A DNA stretch of 64,000 bases from CAZQKW01 sp964594075 (GTDB lineage: Bacteria > Desulfobacterota > WTBG01 > CAIYCZ01): NCBI GenBank assembly GCA_964594075.1, contig CAZQKW010000004.1:1-64000 (forward strand), in the 5' to 3' direction. Of this stretch, positions 43,785 through 51,979 are shown one piece after another. Position numbers and translations under genes: made by a program. Numbering within the stretch: the first letter of the stretch is position 1; every line of letters begins with the position of its first letter. The notes beneath the pieces were generated by a model. It worked only from the letters and a program-made list of their open reading frames with translations. It was not told where the DNA came from and did no database searches.

Positions 43785-44984
43785 TTATGTGGAATAGCTG
43801 GCATTGATTTTCACATAGTCATAACTCAGATCGCAGGTAAAAACCTCATAGCTCCGTGTTCCGTTGCATAAATCAATACTGATGTCAAGCCGCCGGTTTT
43901 TGAAGATGTTCTTCAGCTTCGAACGGTTGCGGGCAAACTCCCGTCCCTTGGTTACTGCCGCCAGATTGTTTATCCTGATACCAACCTTTTCCGGATCAAA
44001 TGCTGCGCCAGAATTTCCCAAGGCCGCCATGATTCTTCCCCAGTTAAAATCTCCCCCAAAGCATGCGGTCTTGAATAAGGGCGAATTCGCCACCCGAAAG
44101 GCAGCCTTTCGCGCATCGTCAAGCGTCCGCGCATGCTGCACGGCGATGGCAATCAATTTGGTTGCGCCCTCACCGTCGCGGACAATGAGCAGTGCAAGTT
44201 CCTGCATTACTTCGCGCACCAGAAGCGCAAACTGTTTATATTCTGCGGAGTTTTTTTTCTGGATGGGTTTGCGGGCATCGCCGTTTGCCAGCAGCAGCAC
44301 GGTATCGTTGGTGCTGGTTTCCCCGTCAACACTAATTCTGTTAAATGTTTCATCAACCGTGTTTTTCAATAGCTCGGCGAGCAAACCTTGTTTGAGCGAC
44401 GCATTGGTGATTATAAAAGCAAGCATCGTGGCCATCTGCGGCATGATCATGCCTGAGCCTTTGGCAATTCCGCATACCTTGATGATGTTTCCTTGAATGA
44501 CCGCGCTGCGCGTTACCACCTTGGGGATGGTATCGGTGGTCATGATCGCTTGAGCAAAATCCTCAAACCCGTTTGCAGATGCGCTGTTAATCAATCGGGG
44601 AAGCGCTTTTGTGATGGCAGCAACCGGCAGCGGAACGCCGATAATGCCGGTTGAGCAGGGAACCACCAGATGGTCTGCGATGCCAAGGACTCGGGCGGTT
44701 TCGCTGCAGGTCAGGCGCGCTGCATGTATGCCCTCCGGCCCGGTGCACGCATTGGCATTCCCGCTGTTTACCAGCACTGCCTGTATTGTGCCCTTTTGGA
44801 GTCTTTTTTTGCCAATTAGAACCGGCGCAGCCTTTACCCGGTTCTTGGTAAAAACGCCCGCAGCGACGCACGGTTTCGTGCTTATCAGAATACCAAGATC
44901 CTTGGCGCCGTTCTTCTTTATTCCGGCAGCAATGCCGGCAGCTAAAAACCCGGGAATTCCCTCTTTGATATTGAAAGACTTCAT
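43785..44984 (-). CDS. argJ: Bifunctional ornithine acetyltransferase/N-acetylglutamate synthase
   Basis: Arginine biosynthesis enzyme that recycles the acetyl group from N-acetylornithine to glutamate. 399 residues. The self-cleavage site is in KGSGMIMPQMATML, where the Thr after MA becomes the N-terminal nucleophile of the beta chain. Other family motifs: SGNANACTG, STGIIG and CFGGDFNWGRIMAALG. GAGGAC precedes the ATG. Transcribed away from tmRNA. Confidence 0.95.
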   Translation of the reverse strand: MKSFNIKEGIPGFLAAGIAAGIKKNGAKDLGILISTKPCVAAGVFTKNRVKAAPVLIGKKRLQKGTIQAVLVNSGNANACTGPEGIHAARLTCSETARVLGIADHLVVPCSTGIIGVPLPVAAITKALPRLINSASANGFEDFAQAIMTTDTIPKVVTRSAVIQGNIIKVCGIAKGSGMIMPQMATMLAFIITNASLKQGLLAELLKNTVDETFNRISVDGETSTNDTVLLLANGDARKPIQKKNSAEYKQFALLVREVMQELALLIVRDGEGATKLIAIAVQHARTLDDARKAAFRVANSPLFKTACFGGDFNWGRIMAALGNSGAAFDPEKVGIRINNLAAVTKGREFARNRSKLKNIFKNRRLDISIDLCNGTRSYEVFTCDLSYDYVKINASYST

Positions 44985-45097
44985 AGCGCAGTCCTCGTAT
45001 CCAGAATGGTCAGCTCTGTGGAATTCTGGTGATTATTAAGGCTCAGGTTACATAGCATACAAAGCAATAAATTCCAAGCAATAATGTGCAATAACTG

Positions 45098-45126
45098 TTG
45101 TTAAAAACTTAATTTTATGCTATTTT
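45098..45126 (+). promoter_or_regulatory. Predicted sigma-70-type promoter of ssrA
   Basis: TTGTTA (45098-45103), a 17-bp spacer, and TATTTT (45121-45126), ~38 bp before the mature tmRNA 5' end. Confidence 0.5.
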
Positions 45127-45163
45127 ATCAATGAACTACTTACCTTTTAACCTACCCAGGCAT

Positions 45164-45523
45164 GGGGGCGAAAAGGGTTCGACGGGGGTTGTTGAAGCTT
45201 TAACTGCATACCGAGGTTCCTATCGCGGCTCGTAAAAAAGGTAGGATTAAACATAATCGCAGACGATTATAATTACGCTCTGGCTGCCTAATCGCAGCCG
45301 GCGTTCCGCGTGTTTTCTCCTGCCGGACACAAAGGGGCGTCACTTCAGACAGGATAGCTCTTTTTCCTCTCTCAAGGGAATCTGAGCGAAACGTTTTGAG
45401 ATAGCCTTTAAAGAATCCTGCTTCTGGGAGGCTTAAAAGGCGAACCCTAAAACAGAAGCTATGTATGTAGATGTTAAAGTGGAAAGCTCTCGGACGGGGG
45501 TTCGATTCCCCCCGCCTCCACCA
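45164..45523 (+). ncRNA. ssrA: Transfer-messenger RNA (tmRNA)
   Basis: 360-nt one-piece tmRNA. The 5' end GGGGGCG (45164-45170) pairs with CGCCTCC (45513-45519; one G-U), followed by A and an encoded CCA (45521-45523). The T arm reads GGGGGTTCGATTCCCCC. The tag reading frame starts at GCA 45259 and ends at TAA 45289-45291, encoding ADDYNYALAA. It rescues stalled ribosomes with SmpB and marks the product for proteolysis. Confidence 0.98.
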
Positions 45524-45737
45524 TACTGTTGAATTAATTTAAGTCCGTAGCAGTTTTTTGCCGTAAAAAAGTCTTTGAATCAGATTTGAGCTTATAAAAA
45601 ATAATCCTTGCTATGGGGAAATAGGTATGCTATTTACTATAGCAACATAAACAGTACACCGTTTGTTGAGCTTTTGAAATCCTGCAACTGGTATTTGTTT
45701 CACTAACGTTTTTAAAACATAGCTGTAGACAAAACTG

Positions 45738-45780
45738 ATCGCAACCATGGTATTTCGCTCACCCAGTGGTTGCGATTTTT
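45738..45780 (+). terminator. Hairpin with T-run upstream of the cold-shock gene
   Basis: ATCGCAACCA (45738-45747) pairs perfectly with TGGTTGCGAT (45767-45776), then TTTTT. Between tmRNA and csp: either the tmRNA transcript end or an attenuator in the csp leader. A second small hairpin, AATCCG/CGGATT, follows at ~45818-45837. Confidence 0.7.
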
Positions 45781-45866
45781 GCATATAAGGGCACTGCATA
45801 CAGGCTGTACAAGATTCAATCCGCTAATGAACGGATTGCTACCCATTTAAGAAAGGATTTTATACA

Positions 45867-46067
45867 ATGAAAAATGGAACGGTAAAATGGTTTAACGAAT
45901 CAAAGGGCTTTGGCTTTATTGAACAGGCCGACGGCGAAGATGTGTTTGTGCACTACTCAGGTATCAACGGTACCGGCCACAAGAGTCTTAGCGAAGGCGA
46001 CCAAGTTTCTTTTGACGTCCAGAAAGGCCCCAAAGGTCTTCAGGCGATAAATGTCAGTAAGCTTTAA
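45867..46067 (+). CDS. Cold-shock protein (CspA family)
   Basis: 66-residue single cold-shock domain, an RNA chaperone. RNP1 KGFGFIEQ and RNP2 DVFVHYS are present, with NGTVKWFNESKG at the N terminus. AAAGGA precedes the ATG. The ~85-bp region between the upstream hairpin-T-run and the ATG is a leader with a short hairpin, consistent with temperature-sensitive leaders in this family, though this is inference. A terminator follows directly. Confidence 0.96.
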   Translation: MKNGTVKWFNESKGFGFIEQADGEDVFVHYSGINGTGHKSLSEGDQVSFDVQKGPKGLQAINVSKL

Positions 46068-46085
46068 TCTTACGTAGACTACTTG

Positions 46086-46124
46086 AAAATTCCAGTCTGC
46101 AGAGCGACAGATTGGAATTTTTTA
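46086..46124 (+). terminator. Rho-independent terminator of the cold-shock gene
   Basis: AATTCCAGTCTG / CAGATTGGAATT (one G-T pair) then TTTTT, 20 bp after the stop codon. Confidence 0.9.
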
Positions 46125-46187
46125 TTTAATATGGCCTCATGGATTCTAAGGTTGACACATCCGTATAACTATGGTTTACTATTAAAA

Positions 46188-46265
46188 CAGAAAAAACTTA
46201 ATTAGAAGTTCTTGAAATTAGCAGAAAGCTCTCGGACTATCTAACTGTTCGTGAGCTTTTTTTAT
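46188..46265 (+). ncRNA. Candidate small RNA with promoter and terminator
   Basis: TTGACA at 46152-46157 with TTTACT/TACTAT at 46175-46182 forms a plausible promoter (spacer 17 or 19). About 40 bp later AGCTCTCGGAC pairs with GTTCGTGAGCT and runs into TTTTTTT. The predicted transcript is ~78 nt with no ORF. Not matched to a known family. Confidence 0.4.
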
Positions 46266-46634
46266 TTCCCGCTGCTGCGATTCACGGGTATTGCTGACGA
46301 AGATATTTTGGCACGGTCCTTAGGTTTCGCTGTCAGCTTACCGAGGTATCTTTTTTCTCACCATACCGGGAGGTGGATAAAAATGTAAAAAAATTATTGG
46401 CAGTGCACAGTCTATAGGATGAGCAACTTCTTAAACTCTTCATCGGTCCTGTCGCCGCATGATGGGCTTCCCAGAATTCGCAGTGAACTGCCGAGAAGTT
46501 GCTGAATTTGATATGTTGCACAATGGCCATATACGAGCAAGACAAATGGACATCCGAACATTACTGCCACAGCGGTCTTGCTTCGCGAATGGCGCTTGTG
46601 AGAACCTAAACATTACAGGAAGGAGAAGTGCATA

Positions 46635-46763
46635 ATGATAAAAATTGTCGTTGCCTATTTTGTCAACAACATTTCATTAGAAGATTGTTTGTATGCGCTG
46701 GGATTTTTAGCTATTGCCAGCCTATACCTAAAAACCATTTTGCAGCTAAACTGCGGATTCTAA
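46635..46763 (+). CDS. Possible small hydrophobic protein (42 aa)
   Basis: An ATG at 46635 preceded by GGAAGGAG with eight-base spacing opens a 42-codon frame. Residues 20-37 (YALGFLAIASLYLKTILQ) would form one membrane helix. No similarity is recognised, and the short length makes a chance ORF possible; the strong ribosome site is the main support. Confidence 0.35.
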   Translation: MIKIVVAYFVNNISLEDCLYALGFLAIASLYLKTILQLNCGF

Positions 46764-46827
46764 CGGCCGCACCGTTAATTGAATACCGTTTTGCAAACAA
46801 TGTTGTCCACAATACGAAATTGCCACG

Positions 46828-46912
46828 CCCCGCTTTGTAGCGGGGTCAAGCGGCAGGTATCGGAAACGAAGAATTAAGCTCCGGGAAGCCCCGCCGTGGA
46901 GGCGGGGAGCTT
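46828..46912. repeat. Pair of CCCCGC palindromes
   Basis: CCCCGCT-TTGT-AGCGGGG (46828-46845) and an AAGCTC...GCCCCGCC/GGCGGGGAGCTT hairpin with an internal bulge (46877-46912). Related to the palindrome at 19692-19718. Function unknown. Confidence 0.55.
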
Positions 46913-47142
46913 GACAACCTCCGGTACAATAATCATAGTATGGTCAGTGCGCGGAATCCCGCAGCGCAGGATGACGAGGCACTCCCGTTTTAGAAACTAT
47001 GCAACAACAAAATGGTAATGCCGTATGTGAGGCAGAAATGTTTTGCAAAATAAAGCTAAAGATTATTGACTTGCAATTATTTACTGGAAAGGCTGGGACT
47101 GAAAGTGAATAGGGAATTTAAGCCTATTAACGGTGATCGCAT

Positions 47143-47175
47143 AAAAGCGGCGGCAGGAATGCCGCCGCTTTTATT
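47143..47175 (+). terminator. Strong Rho-independent terminator-like hairpin
   Basis: AAAAGCGGCGGCA (47143-47155), loop GGAA, TGCCGCCGCTTTT (47160-47172), then ATT. A 13-bp perfect stem with no gene ending nearby on the plus strand, so it either ends an unrecognised RNA or protects the ABC operon from readthrough. Confidence 0.75.
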
Positions 47176-47343
47176 ATTTAAGCCGAAAGGTGTGCGCTAC
47201 GGTGTTCACACCCAATTATATGCGCTTTTAACAGGGATAAATTATTTTGCGGATAGCAAAAATATCGGGTAGAATATTTTATTAACGCTCAATCAAAAAG
47301 CCCCGACAGCAGCTCGGGATTTGGCTAAAGGAAGATGTGCGGC

Positions 47344-48255
47344 ATGGGATATATTATTGAAGCAGCCGGCTTAAAAAAAACCTTTGCAGATGTGGTTGCG
47401 GTTGACGGAATTTCCTTCGAGGTTACGCCGGGAGAATGTTTTGGCATCCTGGGGCCCAATGGCGCGGGGAAAACCACTACCGTACGGATGGTCTATGGGT
47501 TTTCACCCAAAACTGCAGGGACATTAAAAGTCTTTGGCCTTGATATTGACACCGAATGGCGCCGCATTAAAGCGCGCATCGGTGTCTGCACGCAGGAAAA
47601 CAGTCTTGATCCGGACCTCACAGTAGAGCAGAACCTGCATGTGTTTGCGCGCTATTTTAATATTCCGCCTGCTGCCGCTCGCGAAAAAACCCGCAAACTT
47701 CTTGCGTTCATTGCTCTTGACCATCGCCGAACTGCGCGTGTTCCTGAGCTGTCCGGTGGCATGATGCGCCGGCTGGTGCTTGCGCGCGCGCTGCTTAATG
47801 ACCCGGAATTGTTAATTCTTGACGAGCCGACCACCGGACTTGACCCGCAAGCGCGCCATCAGATATGGCAACGGCTTGAAGAACTCAAAGCCGGCGGCCT
47901 CACCATTTTACTCACCACGCATTACATGGATGAAGCATCCCGGCTTTGCGACCGGCTGGTCATAATGGATCACGGGCGCATTCTGGTTGCGGGGAAACCG
48001 GCGGATTTAATACGCGACCATGTGGGGCACAATGTTATTGAGGTTGATGGCCCGTGCGACGAACTGCGCGCATTCGTAAAAACGTTGCCCATAGAAAGCG
48101 AAGATCTCGGTCATCGCCTCATCATTTATGGCCAGGGCAGAGACGAGCTGTTTCACGAAATCGGCAATAAATTCTGCACGGAGGGCTGCCTGCTGCGCAT
48201 GGCCACGCTTGAAGATGTCTTTTTGCGGCTCACCGGAAGGGATTTGCGGGAATGA
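47344..48255 (+). CDS. ABC transporter ATP-binding protein (NodI/DrrA type)
   Basis: ATPase of about 303 residues for an ABC-2 exporter. Walker A GPNGAGKTTT, signature ELSGGMMRR, Walker B LLILDEPTTGLDP and the H-loop LTTHYMDEA. The C-terminal extension after the ATPase fold resembles NodI/DrrA. ATG 47344 is preferred to 47335 because AAGGAAG then lies nine bases upstream. Its stop overlaps the permease start as ATGA. Cargo unknown; lipid-linked or hydrophobic molecules are usual. Confidence 0.93.
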   Translation: MGYIIEAAGLKKTFADVVAVDGISFEVTPGECFGILGPNGAGKTTTVRMVYGFSPKTAGTLKVFGLDIDTEWRRIKARIGVCTQENSLDPDLTVEQNLHVFARYFNIPPAAAREKTRKLLAFIALDHRRTARVPELSGGMMRRLVLARALLNDPELLILDEPTTGLDPQARHQIWQRLEELKAGGLTILLTTHYMDEASRLCDRLVIMDHGRILVAGKPADLIRDHVGHNVIEVDGPCDELRAFVKTLPIESEDLGHRLIIYGQGRDELFHEIGNKFCTEGCLLRMATLEDVFLRLTGRDLRE

Positions 48256-49043
48256 GCACGCCCTGGTATCGCAATATATCAAAACGGTTTGTGCGCGTAT
48301 GGCAGCGCAACCTTACCGTGTATCAGAAAATATGGAAAATAAGTTTTGTGCCTCCGCTGTGTGAACCCCTGTTTTATCTGCTTGCTTTCGGTATCGGCTT
48401 TGGCGCTCTGGTCGGTAAAATCAAGTATCAGGGGTTTGAGCTGTCCTATCTCATATTCTTAGCACCGGCGCTGCTGGCTATAAACATCATGAATAACGCA
48501 TTTTTTGAAAACACCTATGCGTCATTTGTCCGCATGTATCACCAAAAAACATTTGACGCCATGCTGACCACGCCGCTCTCTATTGATGAAATTATCACCG
48601 GCGAAATCATGTGGGGCGCAACCAAATCACTGATTGCCACCGGCATTATGCAGGCGGTGCTGAGCATTTTTGGCCTGATTTCCTACCCGTCCGGTCTGTT
48701 CATATTGCCGCTGGCGTTCGTGGGGGGCATTGCCTTCGGTGCGATCGGCATGTTCTTCACAGCCATTACGCCGACTATAGATATGTTCAACCTGCCGGTA
48801 TTTCTATTCATTACGCCTATGTTTCTCTTCAGCGGCACCTTCTTCCCCCTACAAAACCTTCCGGCATGGGCGCAGACTCTTTCCATTGTGTTTCCGCTTA
48901 CCCATCTGGTCACCCTCGTGCGGTCACTGAGTTTAGGCATACTGCATGCAGATCTTCTGTGGAATATTGTTTATCTGGTCGTCTTCTGCGCGGTGTTCTT
49001 TCCGCTTGCCATCATCAAAATGCGCAACCGGCTTATAAAATAA
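48252..49043 (+). CDS. ABC-2 family permease (NodJ type)
   Basis: 263-residue permease with six hydrophobic segments. The family pattern includes FEPLFYLLAFGIGFGALVG-like residues near 40-55, FENTYASFVRMYHQKTFDAMLTTPLS, ITGEIMWGATKS and SGTFFPLQNLPAWAQTLSIVFPLTHLVTL in the C-terminal half. It pairs with the ATPase by a 4-bp overlap to make a two-gene exporter. Confidence 0.92.
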   Translation: MSTPWYRNISKRFVRVWQRNLTVYQKIWKISFVPPLCEPLFYLLAFGIGFGALVGKIKYQGFELSYLIFLAPALLAINIMNNAFFENTYASFVRMYHQKTFDAMLTTPLSIDEIITGEIMWGATKSLIATGIMQAVLSIFGLISYPSGLFILPLAFVGGIAFGAIGMFFTAITPTIDMFNLPVFLFITPMFLFSGTFFPLQNLPAWAQTLSIVFPLTHLVTLVRSLSLGILHADLLWNIVYLVVFCAVFFPLAIIKMRNRLIK

Positions 49044-49245
49044 CCCGCAACATTGCTGTGCTGTTTTTCTGCTTTTTCGATGAGCATTTTCAAACCTGAA
49101 TACTTTCGCAATACCCACAAGGAAAAACTCCCTGCGCACTGCGGTTACAGCAAAGAACTATTTTAGGTAATGTTCTGAACTGCTTTTAGATTGACACCAT
49201 TGCCGGTTTTTTTTATAGTGTAACCTCATGTAACGGAGAGAACCT

Positions 49246-49734
49246 ATGGACGGCAAACGAGTCAAAGACAGTCGGGTAACCATTTCATATGTCATGATGC
49301 CTGAAGACGCAAACCCGGCTGGTAATGTGCACGGCGGGATTATTATGAAACACATTGATATGACCGGTGGCGTCGTCGCCATGCGCCACGCGCGCTGTAA
49401 TGTGGTCACGGCATCCATTGACAGCCTGATATTCCACTACCCGGTATTTGTGGGTGACCTGGTTACCCTTAAGGCCAGTCTCAACATGGTGGCGCGTTCG
49501 TCAATGGAGGTGGGCGTGCGCGTGGAGACAGAAAATCTTTTCACCGGAGAGGTGCGGCATACCGCTTCCGCCTATCTCACCTTCGTAGCTCTGGACCGCA
49601 ACGGCAGACCCACGCCGGTGCCGCAGCTCATTCTTGAAACTGAAGAAGAACAACGGCGTAACCGCCAGGCTATTGAACGCCGGGCCGTGCGCCTTGCGGA
49701 GAGAAATAAAAAAGCTGCCGAGAGTAAAAAATGA
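49246..49734 (+). CDS. Acyl-CoA thioesterase (hotdog fold)
   Basis: 162-residue single hotdog-domain thioesterase of the YciA/BACH type, hydrolysing acyl-CoA to free acid. Catalytic region DANPAGNVHGGIIMKHIDMTGGVVAMRHA (Asn/Asp of the active site), RSSMEVGVRVETE and TASAYLTFVALD are typical. A Lys/Glu/Arg-rich C-terminal helix follows. GGAGAG lies five bases upstream of the ATG. It is a lone gene. Confidence 0.92.
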   Translation: MDGKRVKDSRVTISYVMMPEDANPAGNVHGGIIMKHIDMTGGVVAMRHARCNVVTASIDSLIFHYPVFVGDLVTLKASLNMVARSSMEVGVRVETENLFTGEVRHTASAYLTFVALDRNGRPTPVPQLILETEEEQRRNRQAIERRAVRLAERNKKAAESKK

Positions 49735-49882
49735 TTATTTCTGCAAGCCCTCCGGGCAGCGCTCAACACGAGCGACAACCCCGGGGCGCTCATTAACCAC
49801 GGTTCATGCTGAATGGTGGCGGAATTAGTAACCCGCTTGCTTTTTTTATCCCCGGCAGCGTTTGAAAGAAAGTGGAGACAAT

Positions 49883-51922
49883 ATGGCCCAGACCGTAAAG
49901 ACCTATTGCGGCATCTGTGAAAAATCCTGCGGCATGCAGGTAACCGTAGCAGATAATCGGGTGCTCAATGTTGAAGGGCTGAAAGAACATGTAAAAAGCC
50001 AGGGCGACCTTTGCGTGAAAGGCAGAGCTGCGCGGGACATTCTCTATGCGCCTGACCGGCTCAAATCGCCGCTGAAAAAGTTAAATGGCACATGGATTGA
50101 AACAGGCTGGGATGACGCCCTTTCGTTGATTGCTGATAATCTGCAGAAATTAAAAGCACGGCATGGCGCCGGCAGCCTTGCGGTATATCACGGGCAGACC
50201 TATCTGAAAAACAACGTTGCCATGTTTTCCATGAAGCGGTTTCTCTCATTGTGTGGCACCCCCAATCTGTGCTCGGCTGCCAGCGAGTGCTTTATCCCGC
50301 AGTTGCTCAATGGCATAGCCACCTTTGGCGGCCTTGCCATGCCGGACATTGAACGCAGCCGCTGCACCATCATCTGGGGCGCAAACCCCTTTGCCAGCGG
50401 CAGTCTGTTAGGCTGCAACACCCGCAGCATGCGCATCGTGCACACCCTCAAACAACAGGGCGTTCAGTTTATTGTGATAGACCCGCGCACCCCAGAGGTG
50501 GCGCGGCTCGCCGACATACATCTGCAGCCGCGGCCCGGCACCGACGGCGCTCTGGCGCTGGGCATGATGCGGGTCATGGTGGATGAGAATCTATATGACA
50601 AAGCGTATGTGGAGCAGCACACGTCAGGCTTTGACCAGCTCGCGCACCTGCTTACACAATATGACCTGAAAACCGTAGAACAGATAACCGGCGTGTCGAA
50701 AAGCGACATTGAGCGCGCTGCACGCCTGTTTGCTGCAACCAAACCTGCCAGCATTATGAACGGCAACGGCCTTGAACATCATACCAATACCGTGCAGACG
50801 CTGCGCGCCCTCTCGATCCTGCTTGCCATCACTGGAAATATTGATGTTCCGGGCGGAAACACCTTTTTAACCCCGCTCTTTTTCAATCCGGAACAACCGG
50901 AGGGAATGCCGGCACCTGAGGGAAGTCCCATCGGCACGGAAGAGCACCCGCTGTTTGTCAGCATGATCAATCAGGCCCAGGCGCTGGTAGTTATGGAAAA
51001 AATCCTTGAAGCCTCAGACAGCCCGGTAAAGGCTCTCATCGTTGCCGGCGGCGCGCCGCTGCCGCAGCTTGCCAACAGCGCTCAAGTAAAAGCCGCGCTG
51101 CAAAAACTTGATTTCATCGTTGTCATAGACCAGTTTATGACGGCCACGGCACAGTATGCAGATATCGTGTTGCCTGCCGCTTTTTTCCTTGAGCGCGATG
51201 AACTCTCAACCATGCCGTTGAACCTGCAAAATAAAGCAGTTGAGGGCGGTCAGTGCTGGCCGGACTGGAAAATATGGTGGGAACTGGGCACACGCATGGG
51301 ATATGCGCAATTTTTCCCCTGGAAAACGTTTGCCGAGGCTGCTGATTGCCTTCTGCAATCTGCCGGCTATACCTACGAGGAGCTTAAAAAACATCCCGAG
51401 GGTATCATCCAAAAAGAAACGCCCGGAAAATTTCTTGAGCAGGGTTTTTATACATTCTCCGGTAAAATTGAACTGTATTCTCAATCCCTGAAATCAAACG
51501 GATACGACCCGCTCCCGGTTTATCGGGAGCCCGGCGAAAGTATTGCAGCCACGCCCGCCCTTGCCGCAGAGTATCCCCTCACCCTTACCACGGGCGCACG
51601 CGTGCCCATGTTTCTCCACTCGCAACACCGCACTATTGAGAGTCTGCGAAAATTGTGGCCGGAACCCTATCTTGAAATACATCCGGAAACTGCCCGTTCC
51701 TGCGGCATAGGTGATGGGGAACTGGTCGTCGTGGAGTCCCCCCGGGGCAGCCTGAGTATTAAAGCAAAACTCACGTCCGGCATACTCCCCCATGTCGTGC
51801 ATCTGCCCCATGGTTGGGTGGATGCGGACTGCAATCTGCTCACCGACCACAAACAGCGGGACCCCATTTCAGGATTCCCGGGGCTGAAATCATCATTGTG
51901 CCGGATCAAGAAAGCATATTGA
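49883..51922 (+). CDS. Molybdopterin-dependent oxidoreductase
   Basis: DMSO-reductase-family enzyme of about 679 residues. The N-terminal [4Fe-4S] motif is CGICEKSCGMQVTV...GDLCVKGRA (C-x2-C-x3-C-x~27-C), then the molybdopterin domains with IIWGANPFASG, FIVIDPRTPEVARLADIHLQPRPGTDGALALGM and NGNGLEHHTNTVQ. The C-terminal dinucleotide-binding domain begins near YPLTLTTGAR. There is no Tat signal, so it is cytoplasmic. ATG 49883 (MAQTVKTYC) has GTGGAG upstream. No dedicated electron-transfer subunit is adjacent; the substrate is unknown. The metal ligand may be the Cys in SAASECF, not certain. Confidence 0.9.
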   Translation: MAQTVKTYCGICEKSCGMQVTVADNRVLNVEGLKEHVKSQGDLCVKGRAARDILYAPDRLKSPLKKLNGTWIETGWDDALSLIADNLQKLKARHGAGSLAVYHGQTYLKNNVAMFSMKRFLSLCGTPNLCSAASECFIPQLLNGIATFGGLAMPDIERSRCTIIWGANPFASGSLLGCNTRSMRIVHTLKQQGVQFIVIDPRTPEVARLADIHLQPRPGTDGALALGMMRVMVDENLYDKAYVEQHTSGFDQLAHLLTQYDLKTVEQITGVSKSDIERAARLFAATKPASIMNGNGLEHHTNTVQTLRALSILLAITGNIDVPGGNTFLTPLFFNPEQPEGMPAPEGSPIGTEEHPLFVSMINQAQALVVMEKILEASDSPVKALIVAGGAPLPQLANSAQVKAALQKLDFIVVIDQFMTATAQYADIVLPAAFFLERDELSTMPLNLQNKAVEGGQCWPDWKIWWELGTRMGYAQFFPWKTFAEAADCLLQSAGYTYEELKKHPEGIIQKETPGKFLEQGFYTFSGKIELYSQSLKSNGYDPLPVYREPGESIAATPALAAEYPLTLTTGARVPMFLHSQHRTIESLRKLWPEPYLEIHPETARSCGIGDGELVVVESPRGSLSIKAKLTSGILPHVVHLPHGWVDADCNLLTDHKQRDPISGFPGLKSSLCRIKKAY

Positions 51923-51979
51923 TACATAAAATAATTCAGCACCGCCTTGACAAACCATCAATCGCCAAAAGGAAGCCTT

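Larger units (their letters stand above)
46068..47343. other. 1.3-kb intergenic stretch with hairpins and candidate small genes
   Basis: It contains the csp terminator, a possible small RNA (46188-46265), a 10-bp inverted repeat (46421-46430 with 46494-46503), a possible 42-aa ORF (46635-46763), two CCCCGC palindromes (46828-46845, 46877-46912), a GATGAC-type dispersed repeat near 46950-46980 and a strong terminator (47143-47175). The longer open frames here cross these hairpins and look spurious. Confidence 0.6.

Noticed and set aside
45611..45799. 62-codon minus-strand ORF between tmRNA and csp
   Set aside because: It covers a hairpin/T-run and has no ribosome site or recognisable domain.
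47066..47272. 68-codon plus-strand ORF from TTG
   Set aside because: It reads straight through the perfect 13-bp terminator hairpin at 47143-47172; no Shine-Dalgarno.
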